Below, one piece after another: positions 15,880 through 26,300 of a stretch of DNA of 54,723 bases (the stretch's first letter is position 1; every line of letters starts with the position of its first letter). The notes beneath the pieces were generated by a model. It searched no databases and had not been told where the DNA came from. It was given only the letters and a program-made list of their open reading frames with translations. The DNA is from Thermodesulfobacteriota bacterium (GTDB lineage: Bacteria > Desulfobacterota > WTBG01 > CAIYCZ01 > CAIRTM01), in assembly GCA_026415325.1 (NCBI GenBank), contig JAOAHH010000022.1, forward strand, positions 1 through 54,723. The letters run 5' to 3'. Position numbers and translations under genes: made by a program.

Positions 15880-17233
15880 TTTTACACCTGCCACTCTCAA
15901 CGACGCTGAGTGTTGCCGTGGGATAGTAAAACCTCAAGATCTGTTTTGCGTCATATCCTCTGCGCGCCATCTCATAGGCACCCCACTGACTCATACCAGC
16001 ACCGTGTCCATATCCTCTGCCGGAAAAGACAAACGAAGTTTTTTTCTTTGTAACCGAAAACCGAGTGCTTTTGATCTGCGATGCTCCGATAAGCAAACGG
16101 AAACTATTGCCGGTGAGAAAGAAACTCTGTTGCTGAAGTATTTTTACGACCGCAACACGGCCGGTCATATCACGCTGTACGGGCACAACAGTAAAATCCT
16201 CATGGAGCTGTAATCCTACTGCCTGCAGGCGATTTCGAATATCGCATGCGGTTATTGTAGTCTCCCATTGGTCGCCGATATGGTGTTCGCTGAACGGATC
16301 TGGCACTGCGGCAAGCGATGGCGTTTGAAAGCCCCAGAGGTGCTGCACATCTGCTGTCATGCCGCCGCTATTTGCGTGAAACAGTGCAAGAATAATCCTG
16401 CTGTCATAGGTCAACACCATGCCGCGGGTTGCGGCAACGGCTGTCTTAATACGTGAGGATGTGTTCGTGCACCCCCCATACATTTGCGAAGAAGTTGTGG
16501 CATACACATCGAAAGGATCTGCGTTGCGCTTAATCATATGATACAGCGCATAGGTGCGGGAAGCGATCGCCTGCGCCTGCAGTGCCTGCTCCGGCCATGA
16601 AGGAAAAATCTCAAAAGGCAAAACACCTTCCAGATATTGCTCAAGTGGAACTTTGTTGATGAGCAGAATCGTCTGATTGTCGGCATGCACCTGCAAGACA
16701 CCGCAATAACGCCGTCCATTGACGAACAGATCGGTTCCTGATGCCGAGGTAATGGTAAGACGGTGCGGTGCGCGCTGTGTGTTTACATCGAGCGAGCCGT
16801 TGTCAGAGCGGATGATAAGATCGCTCTGCTCCGGGACGAGCAGAACGGGGGTACCTGCATCTGTCGCAACGATCATCTGCGTTGGAGCGCGAATGACCAG
16901 GGGATCCCGTGTCTCTTCGATGAGTACTCTGATATCGGTGGGCAATGAGGGATAAGCAGCACAACCGGTATCATTATCATTCACATAGGAACGATGGATG
17001 GTGCGCACCATGGTTTCAGCAGCGACAATATCCTGCTCGGGCCAGATACCTTTATTTAGTAAAACATCATTACAAAAACTCAGGGCCTCGAGATAGCGTC
17101 CTTTACTAAGATACATTTCAGCACGTGTAATAAGATGCTGTCCTGCTGCGGTGGCCGGGGCATATTTTGGCACCGGTGCGCCGATACACGATCCGGCTGC
17201 GATAACGAGTATAAGGAGAACATACAGTTTCAT
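15854..17233 (-). CDS. SpoIID/LytB-domain exported protein (amidase enhancer-like)
   Basis: 459 residues from the ATG at 17233, chosen because the signal peptide begins there (MKLYVLLILVIAAGSCIGAP, with a possible lipobox AGSC). An N-terminal helical/TPR-like region is followed by the SpoIID domain: LEQYLEGVLPFEIFPSWPEQALQAQAIASRTYA, the SSRIKTAVAATRGMVL segment, and C-terminal GRGYGHGAGMSQWGAYEMA. SpoIID is a lytic transglycosylase acting on denuded glycan, and in non-sporulating bacteria these proteins bind or process peptidoglycan. Its partner in the operon is the PIG-L deacetylase. Confidence 0.9.
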   Translation of the reverse strand: MKLYVLLILVIAAGSCIGAPVPKYAPATAAGQHLITRAEMYLSKGRYLEALSFCNDVLLNKGIWPEQDIVAAETMVRTIHRSYVNDNDTGCAAYPSLPTDIRVLIEETRDPLVIRAPTQMIVATDAGTPVLLVPEQSDLIIRSDNGSLDVNTQRAPHRLTITSASGTDLFVNGRRYCGVLQVHADNQTILLINKVPLEQYLEGVLPFEIFPSWPEQALQAQAIASRTYALYHMIKRNADPFDVYATTSSQMYGGCTNTSSRIKTAVAATRGMVLTYDSRIILALFHANSGGMTADVQHLWGFQTPSLAAVPDPFSEHHIGDQWETTITACDIRNRLQAVGLQLHEDFTVVPVQRDMTGRVAVVKILQQQSFFLTGNSFRLLIGASQIKSTRFSVTKKKTSFVFSGRGYGHGAGMSQWGAYEMARRGYDAKQILRFYYPTATLSVVESGRCKNEEAASPP

Positions 17234-17346
17234 ATTCTTGGAGTCTTCGGGTAGCTGATTATATCCATTTATTGTTTGCAGACATCGTAGCATAGTTCAA
17301 ACTACGGGCAAGCGTTTTTATGGTTTTTTTGCAAAACCTCGGTGCA

Positions 17347-17374
17347 TTGACTTTAGCCATTGCAGCCTTATATT
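17347..17374 (+). promoter_or_regulatory. Promoter of clpB
   Basis: TTGACT (17347-17352) and TATATT (17369-17374) are separated by 16 bp, 60 bp before the ATG at 17434. No CIRCE inverted repeat is present, so HrcA control is not indicated. Confidence 0.6.
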
Positions 17375-17433
17375 TAGAACAACAGTACCATTACAACGGT
17401 ACCATTCTTATTGTAAGGAAGGACGATGCAATT

Positions 17434-20016
17434 ATGATAAAACTTGATAAATTTACCATTAAATCTCAGGAAGCCCTCGGCCAAAGCCAGCATATTGCCG
17501 AGCAGTATGAGCATCAGCAGATAGAACCGGAGCATCTTCTGCTTGCGCTGGTGACCCAGGAGGGTGGCCTGGCGAAAGATATTTTGAAAAAAGTCGGTGC
17601 AGACCCGCAGGTCGTTGCGCGGCGACTGGAGGAAGCCCTCCGCTCCCTTCCCAAAGTATCCGGAGCAGTGGAGGTGTATGTATCGCCCCGGACAAAAAAG
17701 GTTTTAGACGGTGCATTGGGGGAAGCACAACGACTCAACGACGCATTTGTCAGCGTTGAACATTTGCTTATTGCACTGCTTGATGCCCATGATACCGCTG
17801 CAGCCCGCATTCTTGTCTCGCTCGGTGTCACCAAAGACGGGTTATTCAAAGCGCTCACCGAAATCCGTGGCACTCAGCGCGTTACCGACCAGAACCCCGA
17901 ACAGAAATATCAGGCACTGCAACAGTATGCGCGCGATCTTACAGAACAGGCGCGGAACGGGAAACTCGATCCGGTGATCGGGAGGGATGCAGAGATACGG
18001 CGCGTGATTCAGGTGCTTTCACGCAGGACAAAGAATAATCCAGTGCTGATCGGCGAGCCGGGGGTAGGGAAAACCGCAATTGTCGAAGGGCTTGCCCAAC
18101 GGATCGTGAACGGCGATGTGCCCGAAGGGCTGAAAGACAAGCGCATCGTGGCGCTTGATATGGGTGCACTGCTTGCCGGTGCAAAATACCGCGGCGAGTT
18201 TGAAGACAGACTTAAAGCGGTACTAAAAGAGGTACAGGAGTCTAACGGTACTATCATCATGTTTATTGATGAATTGCATACGGTTGTCGGTGCAGGAGCA
18301 GCCGAAGGGGCGGTTGATGCTTCCAACATGCTCAAGCCGGCACTGGCGCGCGGCGAGCTCCGGTGCGTTGGCGCAACGACCCTCAACGAATACCGTAAGT
18401 ACGTTGAAAAGGATGCAGCGCTTGAGCGACGTTTTCAGCCGGTGCTTGTCAAAGAGCCAACGGTTGAAGATACCATTTCGATTCTGCGTGGTCTTAAAGA
18501 ACGCTACGAAGTCCATCATGGTGTGCGGATTCAGGATTCTGCAATCGTTGCAGCGGCAACTCTGTCGCATCGCTATATTGCCGACCGATTTCTACCGGAT
18601 AAGGCGGTTGACCTCATCGATGAAGCCGCGTCATCGTTGCGCATGGAAATCGACAGTTTGCCTGCCGAAATCGATGAGTTGCAGCGCAAACTGATGCAGC
18701 TGGAGATTGAACGCGAGGCGCTGAAAAAAGAGAAAGACAAAGCATCGCAGGAGCGCCTCCAGAAGCTGCTTTCCGAAATTGAAAGCCTCAAAGCGCAATG
18801 CGAAGAAAAGAAACAGCACTGGCAAAAAGAAAAAGAGGCAATTCAGACCATTCGCAGCCTCAAAGAACAGATCGAAGATGCCCGCACCCAAGAACAGCGT
18901 GCCGAACGGCGCGGTGATTATGAGAAAGTTGCGGAACTTCGATACAGCGTCATTGCCTCACTTGAAAAGAGGCTTGCAGAAGAACAACGCAAACTTGCGG
19001 ATCTGCAAAAACACGACAAGATGCTCAAGGAAGAGGTCGATGCCGAGGATGTTGCTGAAATCGTTGCAAAATGGACCGGTATTCCCGTTGCACGGATGAT
19101 GGAGGGAGAGCTTGAAAAACTCGTTCACATGGAGCGGCGGATAACCCAGCGTGTGGTCGGACAAGACCATGCGGTTGCACTTGTCGCAAATGCGGTGCGG
19201 CGGGCACGCTCTGGCCTGCAGGATCCGAACCGCCCGCTTGGCTCGTTCATTTTCCTCGGGCCGACCGGTGTCGGGAAAACCGAGCTTGCGCGGGCACTGG
19301 CCGAGTTTTTGTTTGATGACGAACAGGCAATGGTACGCATCGATATGTCAGAATTTATGGAAAAGCACTCGGTGGCGCGGCTGATCGGCGCACCGCCCGG
19401 CTATGTGGGGTATGAAGAAGGCGGTTATCTGACCGAATCGGTGAGACGCCGTCCGTACAGCGTCATTTTATTTGACGAGTTCGAAAAAGCGCATCCGGAT
19501 GTGTTTAACGTACTGTTGCAGATTCTGGATGACGGGAGGCTCACTGATGGACAAGGAAGGACTGTTGATTTTAAGAATACGATCATCATCATGACGTCAA
19601 ATCTCGGCAGCCAGATTATTCAGGAAATGCGTGGTCCGCAGCGCGATGAGCATGTGTTGGAACTGTTGCGGCGGACGTTTAAGCCCGAGTTTTTGAACCG
19701 CATTGATGAGATTATCATTTTCAACAACCTCAGCCACGAGCATTTAAAAAAGATTGTGGAGATTCAGCTTGGGCTTTTGAAAAAGCGGCTTGCCGAACGA
19801 AAACTCACCATTGAACTGACCGATCGGGCGGTCGAGTTTATCGTGAGCCACGGCTATGATCCGGTGTACGGGGCACGGCCGCTGAAGCGTGCCATACAAC
19901 GCCATATTCAGGATCCGCTTGCCCTTCATATTCTTGAGGGTACGTTTGTCGAGGGTGACGCCATCACGGTGGATGTTGATGGTTCAGGCAGTTCGTTGAC
20001 ATTTGCCAAACGGTGA
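17434..20016 (+). CDS. clpB: ClpB protein disaggregase
   Basis: 860-residue Hsp100 chaperone that threads aggregated proteins through a hexameric pore with DnaK. The start at 17434 gives the canonical opening ([19 protein letters not shown]) and has AAGGAAGGA upstream; an in-frame ATG at 17320 would add 38 non-homologous residues and overlap the promoter. It has a Clp-N double repeat, NBD1 Walker A GEPGVGKT (207-214), a coiled-coil M-domain rich in Lys/Glu, and NBD2 with GPTGVGKTE and the ISR loop [14 protein letters not shown]. Confidence 0.97.
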   Translation: MIKLDKFTIKSQEALGQSQHIAEQYEHQQIEPEHLLLALVTQEGGLAKDILKKVGADPQVVARRLEEALRSLPKVSGAVEVYVSPRTKKVLDGALGEAQRLNDAFVSVEHLLIALLDAHDTAAARILVSLGVTKDGLFKALTEIRGTQRVTDQNPEQKYQALQQYARDLTEQARNGKLDPVIGRDAEIRRVIQVLSRRTKNNPVLIGEPGVGKTAIVEGLAQRIVNGDVPEGLKDKRIVALDMGALLAGAKYRGEFEDRLKAVLKEVQESNGTIIMFIDELHTVVGAGAAEGAVDASNMLKPALARGELRCVGATTLNEYRKYVEKDAALERRFQPVLVKEPTVEDTISILRGLKERYEVHHGVRIQDSAIVAAATLSHRYIADRFLPDKAVDLIDEAASSLRMEIDSLPAEIDELQRKLMQLEIEREALKKEKDKASQERLQKLLSEIESLKAQCEEKKQHWQKEKEAIQTIRSLKEQIEDARTQEQRAERRGDYEKVAELRYSVIASLEKRLAEEQRKLADLQKHDKMLKEEVDAEDVAEIVAKWTGIPVARMMEGELEKLVHMERRITQRVVGQDHAVALVANAVRRARSGLQDPNRPLGSFIFLGPTGVGKTELARALAEFLFDDEQAMVRIDMSEFMEKHSVARLIGAPPGYVGYEEGGYLTESVRRRPYSVILFDEFEKAHPDVFNVLLQILDDGRLTDGQGRTVDFKNTIIIMTSNLGSQIIQEMRGPQRDEHVLELLRRTFKPEFLNRIDEIIIFNNLSHEHLKKIVEIQLGLLKKRLAERKLTIELTDRAVEFIVSHGYDPVYGARPLKRAIQRHIQDPLALHILEGTFVEGDAITVDVDGSGSSLTFAKR

Positions 20017-20089
20017 AACATGTTGTTTTTTGAGATGCCTCGAGAGAAGAAGTGCTTGTGCCAAACGATGAAAGGCCGTTTTTTTATAG
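20005..20089 (+). repeat. Imperfect direct repeat at the clpB 3' end
   Basis: GCCAAACGGTGAAA at 20005, including the clpB stop codon, recurs as GCCAAACGATGAAA at 20060. Each copy is followed about 6 nt later by G plus a T-run. The second copy could form a weak AAACG/CGTTT stem followed by T's, so it may serve as a poor terminator. Confidence 0.35.
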
Positions 20090-20158
20090 CAGGCGAATAT
20101 ACGACTATGGACACGACCGCGTACCAGTTTGTGAAATGCCGGATCAGCAGTGCGTGCA

Positions 20159-20944
20159 TCACGACCGGTATCGCCGGATTACCTCAAGTGTATTTGCCAC
20201 CACAATCTGTGGAGCTGCAATGATTTCAAGGGATATCGTGGCATTCGGTGCCAACCTATAAAGCGCATCAAAAAATGCATCGATGTCGATATGGCCTTTG
20301 CCGATGGGAAGATGCTCATCGGTTGCACCATTATTGTCGTGGAGATGTACATGCATCAGACGGTTCCCCATCTGTTCTACCCATGCTGCTGGTGGGAGCG
20401 GGGAGCACAGCGTTGCATGACCAATGTCAAAGCACAAACCGAGATATGCGCTGCTCACCTTGTCGACAAGTTGTATGAGTAGATCCGGATTGGGTTCCAC
20501 AACGTTTTCGAGCACCACCCGAACGCCCAGTTCTTCATACCGTTTGATCTCTTGTCTCCAGAATGCAACTGCCTGCTCAAACCATGGGTCGGTAAGTCCA
20601 AACCGTACCATCTGTTCCGGGCAGCCGCTGTGCAATACCAGCGTATCAGGCCGCAGGGTGCATACCATGTCAAAGGTCATATCGAGACGTTTTCTGACAG
20701 CGTCACGAAGCAGGTGATCTTTATACGTGTAATCAATACCCACGAACGGCCCGTGCACCGCAAGGCGGCCGGGAAGTAATGGCCTCAAACGACGGTGTTC
20801 TTCAAGCACCTGATGCCATGCAGACTCTGAAAGCACGCCACGGCGATCATAGTTTTGGATTTCGATTCCGTCAATCACGTCCTTGATAAACGGAATAAAT
20901 GCTGCCTCATCCGGTTCACCATATGCACAGACAAGAAAATCCAT
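20159..20944 (-). CDS. Sugar phosphate isomerase/epimerase-like TIM-barrel protein
   Basis: 261 residues of the xylose isomerase-like/AP endonuclease 2 superfamily. Metal-ligand segments of the barrel can be seen in order: VLHSG, VVLENV (Glu), LCFDIGHA (Asp and His), HVHLHDNNG (His) and TISLEI (Glu). Proteins of this superfamily isomerise or epimerise sugars or act on DNA abasic sites; the sugar branch fits better but the substrate is unknown. It is the distal gene of a minus-strand unit with the SGNH hydrolase (49 bp upstream) and NlpC lipoprotein. Confidence 0.85.
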   Translation of the reverse strand: MDFLVCAYGEPDEAAFIPFIKDVIDGIEIQNYDRRGVLSESAWHQVLEEHRRLRPLLPGRLAVHGPFVGIDYTYKDHLLRDAVRKRLDMTFDMVCTLRPDTLVLHSGCPEQMVRFGLTDPWFEQAVAFWRQEIKRYEELGVRVVLENVVEPNPDLLIQLVDKVSSAYLGLCFDIGHATLCSPLPPAAWVEQMGNRLMHVHLHDNNGATDEHLPIGKGHIDIDAFFDALYRLAPNATISLEIIAAPQIVVANTLEVIRRYRS

Positions 20945-20993
20945 ACAATCCTCTCATGCTTTATTGAAACCTATTGATTGGGGTATTCATTTT

Positions 20994-21599
20994 TTATTCG
21001 TTCAATACATCCATGATTGCTTCTGCCATGAGACGATACCCTTCCTCGGTGGGGTGCACGCCGTCTGCCTGCACGAGTTCGTTCCACCGGCGGCCTGAGG
21101 TAAGTGCTCGTTCCCAGAATTTATGGACGAGTGCGCACGGTATGTCTTCCTGTTGGCTTATGTCCATGAGGGCAGCGTAGAACGCCTGGGCATGATCATT
21201 TTCATCAGGGTGAGCAAGGGCAACCGATGTGACCAGGAGTATGTCGCATGATGAGCATTGCCTGATGCGTTCAATAAGTTTTAAAATATTTGCGCGAAAC
21301 TGTCCGACCGTATATCCGACGAACAGGTCGTTGAGAGCAAACTGGACCGAGACAATATCAGGGCACATCGAGAGCACGTGTTCCCCAATACGGCGCAATC
21401 CCCCCTCTGCCGTATCACCGGGAATACCCCGATTATAGAACGTGAGCTGTGCACCAGGGTATGTTTTGGTAATTTCCTGTGCGAGAAAGTCAAGGTACCC
21501 TTTTTTTACCATCCAGCCATAGGTCAGCGAATCGCCTAATGCGACCCACCTGAGCGGTATACCGTGGCGGAGTTTTTGAATAGTTGCCTGTGGTTTCAT
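20994..21599 (-). CDS. SGNH/GDSL-family hydrolase
   Basis: 201-residue esterase/lipase-like protein. Block I is WVALGDSLTYGW with the nucleophilic Ser, block II Gly lies in YNRGIPGDTA, block III is FALNDLF (Asn), and block V is DGVHPTEEGY with the Asp/His pair. No signal peptide is visible, so it is probably cytoplasmic, acting like TesA/GDSL lysophospholipase or acyl-esterases. The gene is 5 bp from the NlpC gene, so cotranscription is very likely. Confidence 0.9.
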   Translation of the reverse strand: MKPQATIQKLRHGIPLRWVALGDSLTYGWMVKKGYLDFLAQEITKTYPGAQLTFYNRGIPGDTAEGGLRRIGEHVLSMCPDIVSVQFALNDLFVGYTVGQFRANILKLIERIRQCSSCDILLVTSVALAHPDENDHAQAFYAALMDISQQEDIPCALVHKFWERALTSGRRWNELVQADGVHPTEEGYRLMAEAIMDVLNE

Positions 21600-21604
21600 A
21601 TTTT

Positions 21605-22123
21605 TTAGATGCCCGGCACGCGGCCTGCTGCGTAAAAACTTTTTAGGTACGGCGTTTCAGTCAAACGACTAATCATCACGCCGCGGGCGATGGTTGCGTG
21701 AACGAAATAGTTGTCTTTCATATAAATCCCGACGTGGGAGACTTTTTTGTCCGGTCCGCGCAAAAAAACAAGATCTGCCTCGCGGAGACGGGTTTTGTCG
21801 ATTTTTATCACCACATGGTACATTTCTTCAGAAGAGCGCGGTAACATTATTCCGTAAACATCCTGAAACACGGCTTGCACAAAACAGGAACAGTCGACAC
21901 CTGCCTTTGAACATCCGCCTGCCCGGTACGGTGTGCCGAGCCAGTGATCGATTGCAAGGATTAGTCGTTTGTTCTCGGTGCCGTCAAAAGGGATGCCGAA
22001 TTTTTTTGCATACCGCTCGTAAAACATGCGTTCGGATTTGAAGACGGTTGGTCGGAACAGAGCACATGCACCAAGTAAAAAGCACACGAGCAGGAGGAGA
22101 AAAAAACGGTATAGGCGCATCAT
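21605..22123 (-). CDS. NlpC/P60 cell-wall peptidase, lipoprotein
   Basis: 172 residues. The lipoprotein signal FLLLLVCFLLGACALF has lipobox LGAC. The NlpC/P60 core shows catalytic Cys in AGVDCSCFVQAVF, the LPRSSEEMYH segment, and catalytic His in VSHVGIYMKDNYFVHA. It resembles Spr/YafL-type D,L-endopeptidases that cleave peptidoglycan stem peptides in the periplasm. It lies 58 bp downstream of the tRNA-Pro gene on the same strand and may be read from the same promoter. Confidence 0.92.
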   Translation of the reverse strand: MMRLYRFFLLLLVCFLLGACALFRPTVFKSERMFYERYAKKFGIPFDGTENKRLILAIDHWLGTPYRAGGCSKAGVDCSCFVQAVFQDVYGIMLPRSSEEMYHVVIKIDKTRLREADLVFLRGPDKKVSHVGIYMKDNYFVHATIARGVMISRLTETPYLKSFYAAGRVPGI

Positions 22124-22181
22124 CAGCTCATCAACAGCCCCATAATGCGGCGTCAGAGAGGAAGGAAGTTGTCAAAAAAGA

Positions 22182-22259
<78 letters not shown>

Positions 22260-22267
22260 TTAAAAAT

Positions 22268-22297
22268 CATATAATCATCTTTAACCCGTTGTGTCAA
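22268..22297 (-). promoter_or_regulatory. Promoter of the tRNA-Pro gene
   Basis: On the minus strand TTGACA (22297-22292) and TATATG (22273-22268) are separated by 18 bp. The tRNA 5' end is only 10 nt beyond the -10 hexamer. Confidence 0.65.
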
Positions 22298-22335
22298 GCA
22301 GCTTTATCGCCGGAACAGAGTACCAAAAACCTTAT

Positions 22336-22365
22336 TTGACATTTCTTCATTATTTTCATTAAAAT
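22336..22365 (+). promoter_or_regulatory. Promoter of the haem/FMN-barrel gene
   Basis: TTGACA (22336-22341), 18-bp spacer, TAAAAT (22360-22365; 5/6). It lies 32 bp before the ATG at 22398, which has a GAAGAAAGGA ribosome binding region. Confidence 0.75.
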
Positions 22366-22397
22366 AAAAAAAATTATCCGGAAGAAAGGAATATGCA

Positions 22398-23165
22398 ATG
22401 AAGACACTCAGTATGGCGATTATCTTCTTGTGGTGCTTGTGGGTTGGTATTGGTGCTGCTGAAGAGGTCAAATGGGAAAAGGGCGGGCCGTCGTTTCTGT
22501 ATGTAAAGCCTACCAAAAAGCCGCCTCATCACGGCGTATATGATGAGAGCATGAAATGCCTTGACTGCCACAGCTATGACGGGGTCGATGCCTATACATC
22601 GGCAACCATGGCGATGAAGAAAAGCGTGAAGGGCAGAATGCCACAGCAGGAGATAGCTCAGGCGATTGCTGAAGCGCTCAAGGGCAGGGGCGACTACCGG
22701 GAGATTTACGTCTTGAGCACTTCGTTTAACAATAAACCGCTTGCCACGGTTGTCGAACTGGTGCTTGACCCGAAAACATTTACCTTCTATGCCATGTCGG
22801 AGCGCCAAACGGAAAAACTATTCCACATTGCATCAAATCCTCAGGTGTCAGCCGCATATGTGAAACAGCGCGAAAACTACGATTATTTCACGGGGGCGCT
22901 CGGCGTGCAGATCGTGGGGAAGGCAACGCTGCTGCATGACGATGATCCTGAATTTGTGGCAGCTGCTCGAATCTATTTGCCGACCCTGCCCCAGCCGGTC
23001 CCGACTGGCATTCAGCCGCCGCCGATTGACGATATGATTGCTATGATCAAGCATACAAAGATCATTACGAAGATAACGCCCGAGCGCATCGTTATTCTCA
23101 ACCGCGCGTTTAAGGCAAAGGGTTATCACGCGGTACAGGTGTGGGAAGCCGGTGCACAACAGTAG
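22398..23165 (+). CDS. Exported pyridoxamine 5'-phosphate oxidase-like FMN barrel with a haem c motif
   Basis: 255 residues. The N-terminal signal peptide (KTLSMAIIFLWCLWVGIGAAE) is followed by a short segment with a single c-type haem motif, CLDCH (54-58). Residues about 85-250 resemble the FMN-binding split barrel of the PNPOx-like superfamily: YVLSTSFNNKPLATVVELVLDPKTFTFYAM, then FHIASNPQVSAAYVK and LGVQIVGKATLL. A periplasmic one-haem flavin protein is predicted, perhaps a redox sensor or small reductase. The multi-PAS kinase gene is 150 bp downstream on the same strand, but the pairing is only positional. Confidence 0.78.
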   Translation: MKTLSMAIIFLWCLWVGIGAAEEVKWEKGGPSFLYVKPTKKPPHHGVYDESMKCLDCHSYDGVDAYTSATMAMKKSVKGRMPQQEIAQAIAEALKGRGDYREIYVLSTSFNNKPLATVVELVLDPKTFTFYAMSERQTEKLFHIASNPQVSAAYVKQRENYDYFTGALGVQIVGKATLLHDDDPEFVAAARIYLPTLPQPVPTGIQPPPIDDMIAMIKHTKIITKITPERIVILNRAFKAKGYHAVQVWEAGAQQ

Positions 23166-23254
23166 CACAGGGCGTGCAGATAAAATCTGTTCCAATGGTT
23201 TCAGCGCACCTGCAGGGGAAAGTGCAGAAGCCCTCTGCCGAGAGGGCACCTGTG
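23166..23254 (+). promoter_or_regulatory. Structured intergenic segment before the hybrid kinase
   Basis: A perfect GCCCTCT-GCCG-AGAGGGC hairpin (23230-23247) sits inside a longer-range pairing of CACAGG (23166-23171) with CCTGTG (23249-23254). There is no T-run, so it is not a typical terminator. No known riboswitch class was recognised. Confidence 0.4.
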
Positions 23255-23315
23255 ATTAAATAGGTAAGCATTATGTGGTGAACCGTAGAGAGCCGCATAG
23301 AGGGGAAGATACGTT

Positions 23316-26300
23316 ATGGCGCGGCAAAAAGCGGCCACCGGAGCGCATACCGGCGGCCTGAAAAAGCGCCAAAGCAAAAACGAGACAAACCACCCCGATA
23401 GCAGCCAGTGGTTTCGCGTACTAGCAGAGTTGACCTCTGATTCGGTCATAATCTGCGATCAGTTTGCTACAGTGTACTATTGGAATGACGCTGCAGAGCG
23501 GATGTTTGGTTACACCCGCGCGGAGATGATCGGCAGCTCTGCCGAAGTGCTCGTTCCCGAGCGAAACCGTGAAAAAAACCGGATTGCCCTCCGGCATATT
23601 CTCGCACAGGATCCTTTGCCGCACAACCTTCCGCCAATTGAAAATTACTGCGTTAAAAAAGACGGTACCGAGCTCTATGTGCAGTTTTCCCATGCCGTAT
23701 GGCAACAAGAAGACCGTGTTTTTTTCGGACTGGTAATCCGTGATCTATCCCGGCAGCAACAGGAGCAGGAGCGGCTTGCGTTGCTCGTACAGGAGCGCAC
23801 CAAAGAACTTTCTCGTGCAGGCCTTCAGCTTGAGCAAGAAATACAGGGGCGGCAGCGGGCAGTCGAACTTTTACGCGAGTCGGAAAAGCGGTACCGCGCG
23901 GTCTTTGAGAACACCGGTACAGCCATGATCATTTTCGGTGACGACACGATCATTACGATGGCAAACGCCGAGGCAGAGCGGCTCAGCGGTTACAATCGTG
24001 CTGAAATCGAGGGGAAGAAGAGCTGGACCGAGTTTGTCCACCCCGAAGACCTTGCGAAGATGCAATCCTATCACGCACAGCGATGCGAGAGTCCTGCATC
24101 GGTTCCAAGAAGCTATGAATTTCGCCTGATCGACCGCTCGGGGAGCGTAAAAAACATCTTCCAGACGGTAAGCCTGATTCCTGGCACGCGGCTACGGGTT
24201 GCCTCACTTGTCGATATTACCGACCGCAAGAATGCAGAAGAACAGCTTGATTATCAGGTGCGGCTCCTTAATACGCTGCTTGAAAACCTGCCGGTGGGGG
24301 TGTTTATGGTTGAGGCTCCTACCGGCAGACCACTGGTGGCAAACGAGTATGCGAGGCGTTTGCTTGGCAGAGACATTATGCCCGAAGCGACAAAAGACAA
24401 TCTAGCCAATGTGTACAAAGCTTATCGCGGCACAACCGATGTTCTTTATCCTATAGAAGAATTGCCGATTGTCAAGGGCATGTACGGTGAAAAAGCGCAT
24501 GTTGACGATATGCGCGTGGTGAGACCCGACGGCACCGAGGTCATGCTTGAGGTGTTTGGTGCGCCGGTCATTGATAAAACCAGAGAAGTCAAGGCAAGTA
24601 TCGTCAGTTTTTTTGATGTCACCGATCGCAAACGCGCTGAGGAAGAGCGCAACCGGCTCATCGCTATTCTTGAAAGCACCAACGACCTTGTTGCCATTGC
24701 CCGGCGGGATTATTCACTCATGTACATGAACCGGGCAGGTAGGCGCATGCTCGGTTGGGATGCGGATATATCGCTTGATGGCAAGACCATTGCCGATGTG
24801 CACCCGGCATGGGCACACGAGTTTATTCTCAGAGAGGGAATACCGGCAGCACTCCGTGACGGGGTGTGGTCGGGAGAAACCGCAATCGTCGGCGTCGGTG
24901 GAAGGGAGATTCCCGTTTCGCACGTGATTATGGCACACCGCTCCGCACACGGTGATGTCGCATACTTTTCGGCGATCATCAGGGATATCTCTGATATCAA
25001 ACGGGCAGAAAAAGCGCTGCGTGAGAGTGAGGAGCGCTACCGTTCGGTTATCGAAACCGCATTTGATGCGATCATTACGGTCGATGAAGCCGGCATGATT
25101 ACCTCGTGGAACCCCGCTGCAGAAAAGCTGTACGGCTATTCCCCCCATGAGGCAATCGGCAGGGAATTTACTCTGATTATCCCGGAGCGTATGCATGCGA
25201 TGCACCGCAGGCTTTTTGCAGCGGTTAAAGAAAAAAAAGGTCTGTTTTATGTGCCTCCTGCTGAAGGCATTGGCCTTCACCGCAACGGGTATGAGTTTCC
25301 GGTCGAGACGAGCCTCAGCTCATGGGAGGTCGGCGGCCGCCGGTTTTTTACAACGATCAACCGCGACATCACCGAGCGCAAACGGACGGAAAAAGAACGG
25401 GTACGGCTGATGACCGCGATTGAGCAGGCATTTGAAGCTATTGTGATTATGGAACCTGACGGCACGGTGGTATATGCAAATCCCGCTGCTTCGCAGCTTA
25501 CGGGATACCGTCTTGATGAGATCATCGGCCACAATTCACTGTATCCAAAAACCGTGAGCCTTGACCCTGTTCAATTTGCAGCACTAACTGATGCACTGCG
25601 CCGGAAGGAGATATGGACGGGACGATTTACGTACCGAAAAAAGGATGGGACCTTATGCGAGGTCGAGCAGACCATTTCCCCGATTCTTGATGGTGACGGT
25701 AATCTTACCAATATCTTGTCGATTGGCAGGGATATTTCCCATGAAGCTGCGCTTGAGCGGCAACTGCGGCAGGCGCAGAAGATGGAATCGATCGGCACGC
25801 TTGCAGGCGGCATTGCCCATGACTTTAATAATATCCTTGCTGCCATCATGGGGTATACGGAGCTGTCACTCGGCGAAGTCCCGGAAGGAAGCCAGCTTCA
25901 CCAAAATCTTTCGAAGATTTTAGCCTCGGCTCTGCGCGGCAGGGACCTTGTACGGCAAATCCTTGCCTTCAGCAGGAAAAGCCACGAGGAGCGCCATCCC
26001 TTGTGTTTGCAGGAAACGGTGCGCGAAGCTGTGAAACTCCTCAGGGCATCGATTCCGACAACAATTGCCATCCATGAGATCTATACTGCGCCTGATTGTA
26101 TGGTTTTTGCCAATCCCACCCAGATCCATCAGGTGCTGATTAATCTGTGCACCAATGCAGCACAGGCGATGCAGGAATCCGGCGGCACGATAACCATTAG
26201 CCTCCGGCCAGCGGCGCTCAGCTATGAGGATGCTGGAGACATCCACGCGCCTAAACCTGGGTGCTTTGTAGCGCTTGAGGTGAGCGACACTGGGCCGGGT

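Noticed and set aside
17300-17433. CIRCE operator upstream of clpB
   Set aside because: No TTAGCACTC-N9-GAGTGCTAA repeat is present.
17320-17436. Alternative upstream clpB start at 17320
   Set aside because: It would add 38 residues with no ClpB homology and would overlap a good promoter; the ATG at 17434 gives the canonical N-terminus.
23161-23260. Possible c-di-GMP-I riboswitch because of GCACAGGGC
   Set aside because: The AAACC and GNRA-receptor parts of that class are missing; only a short string matches.
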